A stretch of DNA of 64,000 bases from Sesamum alatum (Eukaryota; Streptophyta; Magnoliopsida; Lamiales; Pedaliaceae). The DNA lies in contig JACGWO010000004.1 in assembly GCA_034509735.1 (NCBI GenBank), positions 14,303,395 through 14,367,394 of the forward strand, given 5' to 3'. The position numbers and the translations under genes were made by a program. The notes below the pieces were generated by a model that did not search any database, was not told where the DNA came from, and worked only from the letters and a program-made list of their open reading frames with translations. Positions 53,888 to 64,000 of this stretch are shown one piece after another (position 1 is the stretch's first letter; every line of letters starts with the position of its first letter).

Positions 53888-55080
53888 CTCTCCAAGGACA
53901 TTAAGCTTCATAGAGTCTTATATATACCCTCATTTAAGCACAATTTATTATCTGTGAATAGACTATACCCTCATTTAAGCACAATTTATTATCTGTGAAT
54001 AGACTATGTGTTGATAACTCCCTTTGTATTGTCTTTACCCCACAAAGGTGTGTTTTGCAGGACCCTCTGACTAAGAGGATAGTAGCTATAGGTAAGTTGG
54101 CGGGCAAGCAATATTTGCTGGATAAAGATTCACTTGCTAGAACTGGAGCACAAGAGGCTCACTATGATAATGATGCTCTTGTTTGTAATGATTCTGTCGA
54201 TAATAAAATGGATGTTTGGCATAAACGTTGGGACATGTATCCCTTGATGTAATAAGACATATACATATTCTGAGCAATAAAAATTTTGATATGAGTTTAT
54301 GTGAAGTTTGTCCATTGGCCAAACAACATAGAATGCTTTTTTCTTTGTCTAAGTCTTGTTCTGTTGCTGCTTTTGATCTTGTTCATATAGACATATGGGG
54401 CCCCCATAGGGAGCCATCTCTTACTAATGCTCAGTATATACTTACCTTAGTTGATGATTACACTAGAGCCACTTGGGTGTATTTGATGCAGCATAAATCA
54501 CAAACCTTGCATAAACTAAAAATGTTCTTTCATATGGTGCACACACAATTTGACACTAAAATTAGACAAGTTAGGACTAATAATGGGACAGAGTTTACCA
54601 GCCTAGAATGTCAGAATTTCTTGCATGAAAATGGAATAGTGCATCATCAAAGGACTTGTGTGTACACCCCACAACAGAATGAGGTTGTGGAAAGGAAACA
54701 TCAACATCTCCTCCAAGTAGCTAGAGCCCTCTTTTTTCAGGCTAATTTGCCAAAGAAATTCTGGGGGGAGGCTGTGTTGACAGCTACATATATCATAAAT
54801 AGGCTACGTAGTCCCGTACTGCAGTGGAAAGCTCCCTATGAACTATTACATAACAAGCTAAGTCCATATGATCATTTTAGGGTCTTTGGTTGCTTATGTT
54901 TTGCCTCTAATGTGTCTCCCCATAAAGGAAAACTGGATCCTCGTGCCCATAAGTGTATATTTCTGGGCTATGCTTTAGGGCAGAAGGGCTATAAACTCCT
55001 TAATTTGCAGACTAACAATGTGTTTGTGTCTAGAGATGTGACATTTCATGAAGGGGTTTTTCCTTTCATGACTGCCAAGG
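53888..55080 (+). pseudogene. Copia integrase (broken)
   Basis: A pre-integrase segment (IGKLAGKQYLLDKDS, VWHKR near 54211) shifts frame by one base near 54229 and continues GHVSLDVIRHIHILS. The core has DLVHIDIWGP (first Asp), QVRTNNGTEFTSLECQNFL and TPQQNEVVERKHQHLLQVAR (Glu). The second catalytic Asp, normally in SDNGTEF, is Asn, and the usual Gly of QQNGVVER is Glu. A perfect 41-bp tandem duplication at 53923-54004 causes another frameshift. The chromodomain-less tail with FGCLCFASNVSP and KCIFLGY follows. It would have inserted the element's DNA. Confidence 0.9.
53923..54004. repeat. 41-bp perfect tandem duplication
   Basis: TATACCCTCATTTAAGCACA and the following 21 bases occur at 53923-53963 and again at 53964-54004. 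It lies in the coding sequence and, being 41 long, shifts the frame. Confidence 0.92.
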
Positions 55081-56447
55081 CTGCAGGACCATGTTTACCC
55101 CTGACAGGTGTGGATGTTGATCTTCCAGCAGAATCAACCTCACAAGATATTGAAGCTCCTATAGATAGGGTTGTACCTCAGTTCAGGAGGTCAACACGAG
55201 TTGCAAAGAGGCCAGAATGGCTTCAGGACTTTGTCTGCACAACATCAGCAGATAAGGAAGAAGTAAGTGTCCTATCCATTTCACATAAGCATGAACATTT
55301 TGTGGGTTCTGTCTCCACTTTGCAGGAACCAAAAGTCTTTGCAAAAGCAGTAAAGGAGGAGGAACGGAGGGCAGCAGTGAGGTCTGAGATACAGGCACTT
55401 GAAAAGAATGGAACTTGGAGACTTACACAGCTTCCTGGCAATAAGCAGGTCATTGGTTGCAGGTGGGTCTATAAGGTAAAACTTAAAGCTGATGGTTCCG
55501 TAGAGAGATATAAGGTGCGGCTGGTGGCTAAGGGGTATAGCCAGGTTGAAGGAGTCGACTACACAGATTGCTTTGCACCTGTGGCCAAGGAAGTGACATT
55601 TAGGGTTTTGTTGGCCTTGGCAGCCTCACAAGGTTGGCCTCTACATCAGGTAGATATAAATAATGCGTTCTTGCATGGGTCTTTGGAGGAAGATATCTAC
55701 ATGGAGCCTCCAGAAGGGTACGAAGTTCCTAAAGGCTTGGTGTGCAAGCTGGAAAAATCCCTGTATGGCCTGAAGCAGGCTTCTAGGCAATGGAATCAGG
55801 CATTCAGTGAGAGGGTGACAGATTTTGGTTTCGTGCAGTCAAAGCACGACCATTGCCTATTTGTGAAGGGAACAAGTTTGAATTTAATTGCCTTAATAGT
55901 TTATGTGGATGATATTCTTATCATGGCAGCCACAGAGGCATGCATACAAGAAGTCAAAGATTATTTGCATGGGATCTTCACTATAAAAGATCTAGGTACT
56001 GCCAAGTACTTCTTAGGAATGGAGTTAGCTAGGTCAGAAACAGGACTTGTTGCGACACAGAGGAAATATATCTTGGATATAATTAGTGATACAGGTTTAT
56101 TGGAAGCAAAAGTAGTAAGGACACCGTTTCCAGTAGGATTAAAGCTCATTGCAGACTCAGGAGAATCATTGCCTGACCCCTCAACGTACAGGAGATTGGT
56201 TGGGAGGCTTCTGCACCTGGCCTTCACAAGACCAGATGTTTCTCATGCGACTCAACAATTGAGTCAATTCCTTCAGAATTCAACTAAACAACAGTGGGAT
56301 GTAGCTATTCATTTAGTGAAATACTTGAAGGGTTGTCCCTCAACAGGTTTGTTCTTCGCGTTTCAAAATGACTTTCATCTAACTGCTTTTTTTTTTTTTT
56401 TTTTTATGCAGATTGAGCTGCTTGTTTGGACTCAAGGAGATCAATGA
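55081..56447 (+). pseudogene. Copia reverse transcriptase
   Basis: Open in one frame from the integrase tail on. WVYKVKLKADGSVERYKVRL, AKGYSQVEGVDYTDCFAPVA, QVDINNAFLHGSLEEDIYME, LEKSLYGLKQASRQWNQAF, and LIVYVDDILIMAA (catalytic YVDD near 55900) are all present, followed by TIKDLGTAKYFLGMELARS and STYRRLVGRLLHLAFTRPDV. This is the best preserved domain, and its catalytic residues are intact. The frame ends in a T19 run (56387-56405) within the connection to RNase H. Confidence 0.92.
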
Positions 56448-56908
56448 CAGGGTTCTGTATCTTCCTGGGACGAACGCCTATTTCTTGGAAAACAAAGAAG
56501 CAAACGACAGTCTCGAAGTCTACTGCAGAGGCTGAGTATAGAAGCATGGCCTCAACGGTATGCGAACTTCTCTGGATTACCTACTTACTTAAGGACCTAG
56601 GGGTGGCAGTGCAGCTGCCAATTTCTTTCCACTGCGACAACAAGGCAGCATTGCACATCACAGCTAACCCCGTATTTCACGAATGCACAAAGCATCTTGA
56701 AATTGACTGCCACATTGTGAGGGACAAGTACAAAGAGGGTTTCATTCTGCTAGTGCACATAGCCTCCAAGTCACAAGTGGCAGATGTGTTTACCAAGGCC
56801 TTAACAGGAGTTGCGTTCGCATCCATGTGTTCCAAGTTGAACTTGGTCGCACTAAACCCAAGTTCGACTGGGGGGGGGGGGGCTGATAAAATAGGCAGAT
56901 TAAGTTAA
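56405..56908 (+). pseudogene. Copia RNase H
   Basis: After the T19 run the reading is YAD, then a TGA where Trp is normal, then [67 protein letters not shown] sequence ([20 protein letters not shown]), and [11 protein letters not shown]. All core acidic motifs are visible except that the first segment is disturbed. The end merges into the polypurine tract and the 3' LTR. Confidence 0.9.
56870..56882 (+). promoter_or_regulatory. Polypurine tract
   Basis: Thirteen G after ACT, one base before the 3' LTR at 56884. It primes plus-strand synthesis. Confidence 0.85.
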
Positions 56909-57190
56909 CTATGCGGAAAACGTGTTTTCCCTTTATGTACACGCTTTCGTTTATTTGTATTTAATTGTTTGTTTCGGTTTGGTTAGGATAGCAGTTAATT
57001 AGTTACAGTAGTTAGATTATTTAGTTAAGAAAGCAGTTAATGAGCTTGTAAGCTCAACTTCTTTTCCAGGCTCTATATATAGGGCTCTTGTACTGTAGCA
57101 AGATTCATTTTTCAATTTTAACTTCAGCTTGCTTATACACAGATTGCTTTCTACAATGGTGTTCTTGTGCTTTTCCATAGTTTTCCAGCA
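56884..57190 (+). repeat. Copia 3' LTR (307 bp)
   Basis: It begins TGATAAAATAGGCAGATTAA and ends TTTTCCAGCA, with about 13 differences from the 5' copy. GAAAA follows at 57191-57195. Confidence 0.9.
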
Positions 57191-57195
57191 GAAAA

Positions 57196-57388
57196 TAGCG
57201 TAATTTGAAAACTTAAAAGAAAAAAAAAAGGCAAAATTGGGATTTTAGAAAACAGTTATAACAAAAAAATAAGAAATTAAATTTTTTGTCTAAAGTAGGG
57301 TTAGAAACCCCGTTCCCCAGACATTAATTGTAGCCGGGGTTTGTAACTCCGGTATTAACAAAAGTAGACAAAGTGTGTAAACCAAAAC
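57196..57388. repeat. Short flanking repeat unit (first copy near 57313)
   Basis: TTCCCCAGACATTAATT at 57313-57329 with AACCCCG before and CCGGGGTTTGTAAC after forms a hairpin. A diverged direct copy lies at 58905-58940. The pair flanks the long inverted-repeat element. Confidence 0.5.
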
Positions 57389-58327
57389 TTTTTTAGTTAA
57401 TGGGTTATTTAATTGTCAATTAATAATTAATTTAATATTATTAATATTATGTAAAAAAAATAATGTAGTGTATAATTAAAACTTTTTTAATTTGCAATAT
57501 TTTTGTAATTTTTTATTTAATTTTATAATTATAAATATACCAATGGGTTTTAATACAAAAAAAAATCGCTAATTATTAATTAATAATTTTATCATTAATT
57601 GTTAATAAATTTAATAATTTATTAATATTGTGCATAAATAATTGACAAAAATAACATTGCGTGTTTATTATAGTTGTATACAAAAAAATAACAACAATAG
57701 TATTGCGTCACTTTACACACAATTTTTTTGTCAAATTCAATACTAATATGATTGTTGTCAAATTTTCGTATACAACATTAAGAAACATGCAATAAAAACA
57801 TTAAATTTGTTATCAAATTAAAACACATCTTTTAATAATAATAGTTATTCTTTTTAAAAATTAGTTGGTATCATTATTTCAAATAAAGTCACGTAATTAT
57901 TATCAATTTTTTGTACACAACATTAATAAAAAAAATTATTTTTTGTATATTCTTTGTGCACAATATTAGTAAAAATATAATATTTTTATTAAAAATACAT
58001 TCTAATAATAATTATTTAAAAAGATAATTGGAGTCGTTAACTCAATAAAGTCACGTAATATAATTATTGTCAATTCTTTATAGACAACATTAATAAACAT
58101 ATAAATTTATTAATAATTAATAATAAAATTATTAATTAATAATTAATGAGTTTTTTGTATTAAAATCTACTCGTATATTTTATAATTATAAAATTAAACA
58201 AAAAAACATAAAATACTGCAAACTAAAAAGTTTTAATTATATACTACATTATAATTTTTATATATAATATTAATACTATTAAATTATTTATTAATTACTA
58301 ATCAAAAAGCTCGTTAATTGAAAAAAA
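57389..58327. mobile_element. Long terminal-inverted-repeat (foldback-like) element, about 940 bp
   Basis: Arms of about 250 bases (57389-57640 and, inverted, 58076-58327) share in order AATTAATAATTAAT, TATTAATATTAT, TAATGTAGT, TATAATTAAAACTTTTT, TTAATTTTATAATTATAAA and TTAATTAATAATTTTAT. The middle holds a diverged direct repeat (about 57820-57935 and 57985-58095) with AAAGTCACGTAAT. No coding or clear target duplication is seen. AT-richness makes the exact limits uncertain, but the ordered matching over 250 bases is more than composition. Confidence 0.65.
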
Positions 58328-60155
58328 TTTAATTTGCAAGCCAAGAACACTTACCCTATGTCTGGTTTTATTTTTAAACTATTTTGTTTTATTTTGTAGA
58401 GATAGAGAGCGAAAATAAAGATAATAAAGTGTGTGTTAGAGATATGGATTTGTTTTTTTAGAGTTAATTTTAAATAATATAAAAAATATATTGTATATAT
58501 TTTATTGTATATTGGGAGACAAAAAACATTGTTTATTGTCAAATCATGTTTTTTTTATATGTTTTCATGTATATATATAGTAATATTTATGTTTTTTTGT
58601 ATGTATTGTATTGTATATTGGAAGACAAAAGTAATTTTCATTGTCAAATCATATCTCTTTTATATATTTTTATAAATATATATAGTAAGATTTATTTATT
58701 TATAGATGGATATATGTATGTATATATGGGAGAATGTCAAAATTTTTCAAAACACCAAATAAAAATATTTTGGGTAATGTCATATTTGATTTTATTTTCT
58801 CACCATTTCAAGGATGGAGAGAAAATGAAACCAAACATAGGATTAATTTCTGTCCATCAAGAAGAAAAAAAAAACACTTTATCTTGGGAACCGCTGTGAC
58901 ACGGTTCCCCAGACATTAATTATAATAGGCGTTTGTAACCCTGGTTTCAGACCAATCATTTTCTTTTAATTAGTTTTTTTTTTTGTTAAAAATCGTTGAC
59001 CAATCATTTTCTTTTAATTAGTTTTTTTTTTGGTTAAAAATCGTTGTCCAAAATTTCAACTTTACCTACTTTTTAAAAAGTTTTTAAATTACACTATTTT
59101 CATAATTTTCTTTTGTTTTTCTATATTATTATCCCTTCGTCTCGGGTCTGTAACATTTTACAACAAAATAATTCAATTTATTCTATATAATTAGGTCATG
59201 TCTACAACACCATATTGTATTAGGCTATATTATAGTAGATCTATACTATCTGTTATATTAGCTTTTACAATATTATCTTATAGTTTGTTTATTTTGCATT
59301 AGTTATACGGGTAATAGTTCAGACAAAAATAACAGGACGTTTACTATCAATCACATAATTTTGGATTGTGCCTACAATTACACTTTTGTCCATTGCATTT
59401 AAGCACCATAACATCCCTGCATTTGTGTAAAAATGCTAACACAATAAATACTAAACCCAACTTCATAAGCAAGAAATTTATGTAATTAATTGAGGAGCAC
59501 TTACCTTGCATTTACAATACTCTTAGGCACAATCCGATGAAGTAAATGGAGCCTGCAAAAATATAAAAGCTCACGAAAAATGATAAATGTTCATCTACTA
59601 AATTTCAGAACATTAATGATGATTGGCAGTGCAATTTTGTTCAAATTGAGGGGTAAATTAAACTTCATACACACTTCTTAGGAAGGCAGTATATGAAGTG
59701 AAAATTTATGGAAAATGATGTGGGTCCCACAGACTAACAATATGGAACCTGAAAATTGAATTGCTATAGTGAAAAGCGTATGGCCTAATAACGGACTTTG
59801 CCTGTTGCAAGTAAATAGATGTAACACCCATGTTTTAAGAATCGGACTGAACCCATGTTACAATAACACCCCTATTAACCCAAATATAAAAGCTAACAGG
59901 GGCCGATAAATACAGTCTTAAAATATGTATTGAAACCCCAAAAAGCCTATTATTAGCCAAATAGACTTTAAGGATGGAGGGAGACTAACCGTGTGAAACC
60001 TATTAGGCTAAGGCAACTCAAGCTTACCCAAAGCTACCTCTTAAAAGGTTGTCAAGCCCCTAGCAATGTGCAAGCCTCAAAGCCCACCTAGCTGACTTTA
60101 GGAAAATCTAGGACTTTGCTTTTAAAATCCACAACCACCTGCCCATTTGGAGATA
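58328..60155. other. AT-rich DNA with a 48-bp tandem duplication
   Basis: A unit GACCAATCATTTTCTTTTAA and onward, 48 bases, occurs at 58950 and again at 58998. A hairpin GGGAACCG...CGGTTCCC lies at 58886-58909. 59820-60120 has somewhat higher GC but no recognised family. No gene is supported. Confidence 0.5.
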
Positions 60156-60164
60156 ATCTAGGAG

Positions 60165-61058
60165 GGCTTGGTCGATGCCACCTTATCGGGTGCCCACCCA
60201 ATTCCACAAATAGATGACATGTGGTGGTGGGGTCCATCTTACGTTGTTAGTTTTATTTTTATTTTTAAATTTTCACCTTTCACTTTTTCATTTTGTTTTT
60301 CTATTTTTACCACCTCACACAAAAATATTTGCGAAAAAAAAAAATCAAGGAAAGTGTTGTGTTCATTGACGTGTTTTGACAAAATAATTTTTTTAATGAA
60401 ATAAAAATATAAAATATTGTCAATTCAATTTAATAATAATTTTAAAATATGAACTATTCCTTTATTTTGTTTATTGTAATATCAATTCTACTAATATTTT
60501 TTTCTTTGTATATGAATTTTGATTTATTTATTACTAATATACAAATTCCTAGAAATATTAGTAGCTAAATTTCACTATATTCTCACAATAATACTAGAAG
60601 TTTATGTATATTTGTATGTATTTATTGAAATTAATTTTATTAATATGTTAAAAACTCTTGTTATTATATACTAATTCCACTAAAATCCAATAATATAACA
60701 AACTCCTTACAGGATATTTTAATATAATTTTTTATTAGAAAGATAAAAGAAAAAAAGGAATACAGAAAAGAAAAAATACAAAGACTTCAAGTCCAAAAAA
60801 CTCAATTTTTCTTTTAAAAAAAATGATGGATGCAAGATATAATTATAAGATATATATATCCATAAACAAATTTAAATTGTACACTTAAAATTAGTGGTTT
60901 GGATTAAAATTTTGTTAAGAATCTAAGACCAAATTCTTAACATTAGGATTAGACCTTTGACAATAAAACTAAAGAAAAAAAAAAAAAGCAAGCCTTTGCC
61001 ACATGTTGAGCACCCATGAAGTTGGGTGGGCACCCGAAGGGGTGTCATCGACTGAGCC
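60165..61058. mobile_element. Non-autonomous MULE-like element, 894 bp
   Basis: The left end is GGCTTGGTCGATGCCACC and the right end inverted GGCTCAGTCGATGACACC; both arms go on with TCGGGTGCCCACCCAA and ACATGTGG. Perfect 9-bp duplications ATCTAGGAG lie at 60156-60164 and 61059-61067. The interior is AT-rich without coding. The size of the duplication and terminal repeats fit a deleted Mutator-like element. Confidence 0.85.
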
Positions 61059-61203
61059 ATCTAGGAGGTCGTTTAAAGGATCTCGACTCATCATAACCCC
61101 GCATCAGCTAGCCGAGACAAGTGGCTCAACCATATATAATACGATGTTTTGAAAAACTTGCCCCAAACACCCTTCAAGATATTTTATAAGTTGTTCACAA
61201 TTA

Positions 61204-61536
61204 GGGAAATTCGTTTTTTGAGTTTCAATCTTAGGATTTTTTTTTATTCGATCCTATTTGTTGTATTTATATCACATTTAGTCTATTTGTTCAATTTTGT
61301 TCTCAAATTTAATCCTAAACAACATTTTCTGTCAAATTGTTAACGGAGCCGTCAAGTCTGTTATTGGGGCAAGACTCTGCCACTGTTGACGGCACCGGTA
61401 ACAATTTGATGAAAATTGATGTTTGGGACTAAATTTGAGAAAAATTTAAACAAATAGAATTGAATATGAGACAAATACAATAAATAGGACCAAATAAAAA
61501 AAATCCTAAGATATGGGACTAAAAGAAAATTTTCCC
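61204..61536. mobile_element. MULE-like MITE, 333 bp
   Basis: It begins GGGAAATTCGTTTTTTGAG and ends, inverted, GGGAAAATTTTCTTTTAG. Arms of over 120 bases include TCTTAGGATTTTTTT, TCCTATTTGTTGTATTT and, near the centre, TGTTAACGGAGCCGTC against TGTTACCGGTGCCGTC. Perfect 9-bp duplications TCACAATTA lie at 61195-61203 and 61537-61545. Confidence 0.85.
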
Positions 61537-61704
61537 TCACAATTACAAAATATCACAATGTGTTTGGTAATTGATTTGATAAAATTAATTTTTTTGGTGT
61601 CATAGGATACGAGGGTATGCAGAAATGGTCCCACGTATTTCGAGATTTTAATTTTAGTACCATAATTCCTAAAAGTTGTAAAGATAGTCTAAGAGATGAA
61701 CTTT

Positions 61705-61960
61705 GGGTCAAATGCAATTTGCTCCCCTGTGTTAATCAAAAGGAGTAATTATCCCCCTGTGAAAAAATAACTAGCAATTTATCCCTCTGTGTTATTCAAA
61801 ATACAACAAACAATCCCCTCACAGGGGGTTTTTTGCTCCATTTTTAGGGGGTTTTTTGTTTCATTTTTTAAAATACAGGGGGTAAATTGCCATCTATTTT
61901 TTCACAGGGGAGTTTTTTGCACATTTTGCATATCACAAGGGGGGTAATTGCATTTTTCCC
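61705..61960. mobile_element. MULE-like MITE, 256 bp
   Basis: It begins GGGTCAAATGCAATTTGC and ends, inverted, GGGAAAAATGCAATTACC. Perfect 10-bp duplications GATGAACTTT lie at 61695-61704 and 61961-61970. The interior has many CCCCTGTG/CACAGGGG words on both strands. The remnant at 12312-12507 is a relative. Confidence 0.85.
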
Positions 61961-61970
61961 GATGAACTTT

Positions 61971-62148
61971 CGTTAATTTGTTACGGCAACTTGCACGTGT
62001 TTCTGGTGTGGCCATTAAGTTTAAATGGGCGAAAGGATTACTGGGAAAAAGAAAAAGAAACACTAAAATACTCTTAACAGTTGAAGAATAGTTCACTTTA
62101 ATTTTTTGGGAAAATAAAATAATTGAAGAATTTAATTTTTGATGAGGA
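61971..62148. other. Short intergenic stretch
   Basis: No gene or repeat boundary seen; AT-rich. Confidence 0.4.
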
Positions 62149-62604
62149 TGTAATATGAAATATTATGAAATGGCAAAAGTGCCCCCTGAAGAGGCCAAAA
62201 AGCTGATGGGCTCTTAAGGCCTAAATCTGATACTTCAAAAGGATTGGGCCCCGGCCCAAAACCAAAGGGCGACTCGACCTAGGGTGACCCAACCTAGGGG
62301 ATCCGTCATATAGGGAGGTATTGATTACCTGCAAGATGTCAGAATGATAGTGACAGGTGGGTCAGAACAAGTGGGCATTCCAAACCGTATAAATACCCAA
62401 GTCAGAACATTTAAGGTACGACATTTATTACAACCAGTTCGAAATACTTTAGAGATCACTTCCTTCTATCTCAACTTAGTATCTGACTTAAGCATCGGAG
62501 GGTCTTCGCTGGGGACCTCCCAGCAAGCGTAACGATTTCCCCTTTTCTTAGTTCCCAAACATTCATCTGAGGAACCCGGAGGCGACTTGCGACCTTCGAC
62601 CTCA
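62149..62604 (+). repeat. Ty3-gypsy 5' LTR (about 456 bp)
   Basis: The likely start is TGTAATATGAAATATT and the end CTTCGACCTCA, followed by TTGGCGCCGTCAGTGAG (62611-62627), the leader motif and presumed primer site. A TATA box CCGTATAAATACCC lies near 62384-62397 and TGACTTAAGCATCGGAGG near 62485. The left limit rests on the TG and on length only; no second LTR is in the window. Confidence 0.65.
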
Positions 62605-62655
62605 GATTATTTGGCGCCGTCAGTGAGAAATTGAGAAAAGATCACCGAATCAGAG

Positions 62656-64000
62656 ATGGAAGGAACATCAAGACGAGAACCTACCCTAGTAGAGGGAGAG
62701 CAAACACCAATAAGACAAGTAGAACAAACACCAGCAAGACAGGAAGGCCAACTGATACATTTGACGCCTGAGGAATTGCAAAGGATGATAGAAGAGGCCA
62801 GCAGACAAGCTATAGTAGAATATGAAAGGAGAATTGTCACACTGGCGACCGGCGAACCGGTGAGAAGGCAGCTGTTCCACAACAAAGGAAAAGGAGTGGC
62901 AGAAGAGGTAAGAGAAACAACCCATAGAGTTGAGCCTGAGAAGGGTCGTGAACCTGAAAAAGGTCATGAAAAGGAAGTATCTGATATGGGATCTAGCAAA
63001 AGGGGAAAACACAAGAGCCGGGAATCTCAAACGCAGAAGTAGATGATGTTGGGAGGCAGATCGAGAGATTAGGCCAGCAAATCGATGAATTAAAACGACG
63101 AGGGGAGCTAGTAGCTCAAAATCGAAACTCACCCTTCGCAAACAAGATTTTGACGGAGGCAGTAGATCACAATTTCAGACTATCGGATTTGCCCAAATAT
63201 GATGGAACTAAGGATCCTCAGGAGCATGTCTCAGCCTTTGAATTGGTAATGAATTTGTACATAGAACCGGACTCTATTAATGCAAAATTGTTTGTGACTA
63301 CTTTGACAGGGAAGGCACAAGAATGGTTCACAAGCTTACCCAGTGGGAGTATAGAGTCATACTCTCAGCTGATGCAAAAATTCACATTCCACTTTGCTAG
63401 TAAGAAAAAGGCCAAAAGATTAACTATTTACCTATTCACAATAAGGCATAAGGAGAATGAATCGCTGAAAAGTTTTATAAGAAGGTTTAACAATGAAACA
63501 TTGGAAGTGCATGATTTGAGAATCGATATGATGGTAAGTATCTTGATACATGGACTGAAGAAGGGTCCCTTTGCATCGACACTAGCCAGGGATCCATTGG
63601 AGGATGTAGAGCAATTAATGCAGATGGCTCAAAAGTACATGCATAAGGAAGAAATGAATGAGATGAAGGATAGAGAATGGTCAAACACTAGAGGATGAGG
63701 TCGAGAAATGAGGAGAGATAGGAGAAATAAATTTGAGAAAGATCATGAAGCACCATACCGGCCTAAGTATCATAGATACATTCCGCTTGCTACGACAAGA
63801 GCCTGCACGATGATGATGGTAGAGAAAGAAAACCTACTGCAATGGCCGAAGAAAACACGAGGAACTCTGGCCAAAAAATCGTACTCCAACAAATACTGTA
63901 GATTTCACAAGGACAAAGGGCACGACACGAAAGATTGCTACCAGCTAAAAGATGAGATAGAAAGGCTGGTCAAGCAAGGATATTTTAAGGAATACATATT
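62656..64000 (+). pseudogene. Ty3-gypsy Gag, one frameshift and one stop
   Basis: ATG at 62656 starts MEGTSRREPTLVEGEQTPIR. A charged stretch rich in E and K follows, then a one-base frameshift near 63030 and VGRQIERLGQQIDELKRRGE (coiled coil). The gag domain is LPKYDGTKDPQEHVSAFELV, KAQEWFTSLPSGSIESYSQL, FASKKKAKRLTIYLFTIRH and ESLKSFIRRFNNETLEVHDL (63190-63500), then ALARDPL-like sequence (STLARDPLEDVEQLMQMAQK). A TGA at 63696-63698 replaces an Arg codon in an RG-rich stretch (CGA to TGA fits). Beyond it the C-x2-H-x4-H-x4-C knuckle (CRFHKDKGHDTKDC) near 63897-63940 is intact, and IERLVKQGYFKEYI is cut by the window end. Confidence 0.88.

Larger units (their letters stand above)
52299..57190 (+). 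mobile_element. Full-length Ty1-copia element, 4.9 kb, inactivated
   Basis: It has two 307-bp LTRs, the duplication GAAAA, a primer site directly after the 5' LTR, gag, protease, integrase, RT and RNase H in copia order, and a G13 polypurine tract before the 3' LTR. About 13 differences between the LTRs by eye (roughly 4%) suggest insertion on the order of one to a few million years ago, depending on the rate used. The polyprotein is broken by at least four stops, two frameshifts, and changes in catalytic residues. Confidence 0.93.
62149..64000 (+). mobile_element. Ty3-gypsy retrotransposon, 5' part, leaving the window
   Basis: LTR, primer-site motif and gag follow in normal order and reach the right edge of the window within the zinc-knuckle part of Gag. 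Only two lesions are seen in gag, so this is one of the better preserved gypsy copies here. Pol, if present, lies to the right. Confidence 0.8.

Noticed and set aside
1..64000. tRNA, rRNA, snRNA genes or a Helitron
   Set aside because: No A/B boxes with cloverleaf, no conserved rRNA words, and no TC...CTRR ends with a helicase were seen by eye; a dedicated scan was not possible.

Overview
The window is nuclear DNA of a flowering plant, almost certainly a eudicot. The evidence is a CYP81-type P450 exon, a GARP/G2-like HHO (NIGT1/HRS1) gene with plant introns, a cytosolic eS19 pseudogene, and Ty1-copia, Ty3-gypsy, L1-type LINE, MULE, hAT and CACTA elements in an AT-rich background. The species cannot be fixed from the sequence. 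No rRNA, tRNA, CRISPR array or bacterial operon was seen.

Layout. 1-12311: the 5' part of a minus-strand Ty3-gypsy element (5' LTR 11383-12311), interrupted by a copia element with 2.3-kb LTRs (3030-9991, target duplication TCTTT), whose gag is itself split by a 2.0-kb solo LTR (7405-9404). 12312-16471: a MITE cut by the gypsy LTR, the last exon of a CYP81-like P450 (13415-14035), a decayed LTR fragment and AT-rich DNA. 16472-20872: a GC-rich GGGCGAC repeat block with a minus-strand solo LTR (16680-20867, target duplication TCGCC) that holds another 2.0-kb LTR (16950-18922). 22690-27395: a dead minus-strand LINE. 27598-28978: a CACTA-type miniature element and an eS19 retropseudogene split by a 169-bp MITE.

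33707-37445: a complete-ended MULE with a perfect 10-bp target duplication. It carries a 5'-truncated MURA-type transposase on + and a broken plant mobile domain (PMD/MAIN-like) gene on -. 38427-44820: a five-exon HHO-type transcription factor gene whose fourth intron holds a 392-bp solo LTR (target duplication AGTTC) with a coding-poor LTR retrotransposon inside it (target duplication CCATG). 45303-51957: a MITE, a gypsy gag remnant, an LTR-like fragment and a 793-bp hAT element. 52299-57190: a full-length but inactivated copia element (target duplication GAAAA). 57389-61960: a long inverted-repeat element and three MULE-like miniature elements, each with a perfect 9- or 10-bp target duplication. 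62149-64000: the 5' LTR and gag of another gypsy element, leaving the window on the right.

The genes do not form a pathway. Only the HHO gene and the P450 exon look like host genes. The HHO gene keeps canonical splice sites and an open frame around a 4.7-kb intronic insertion. The P450 lacks exon 1 here; because the gypsy element lies upstream of it and leaves the window on the left, exon 1 may lie beyond that edge. Most coordinates of mobile elements rest on target duplications and terminal repeats read directly from the sequence; clade names are left open where the sequence does not decide them.
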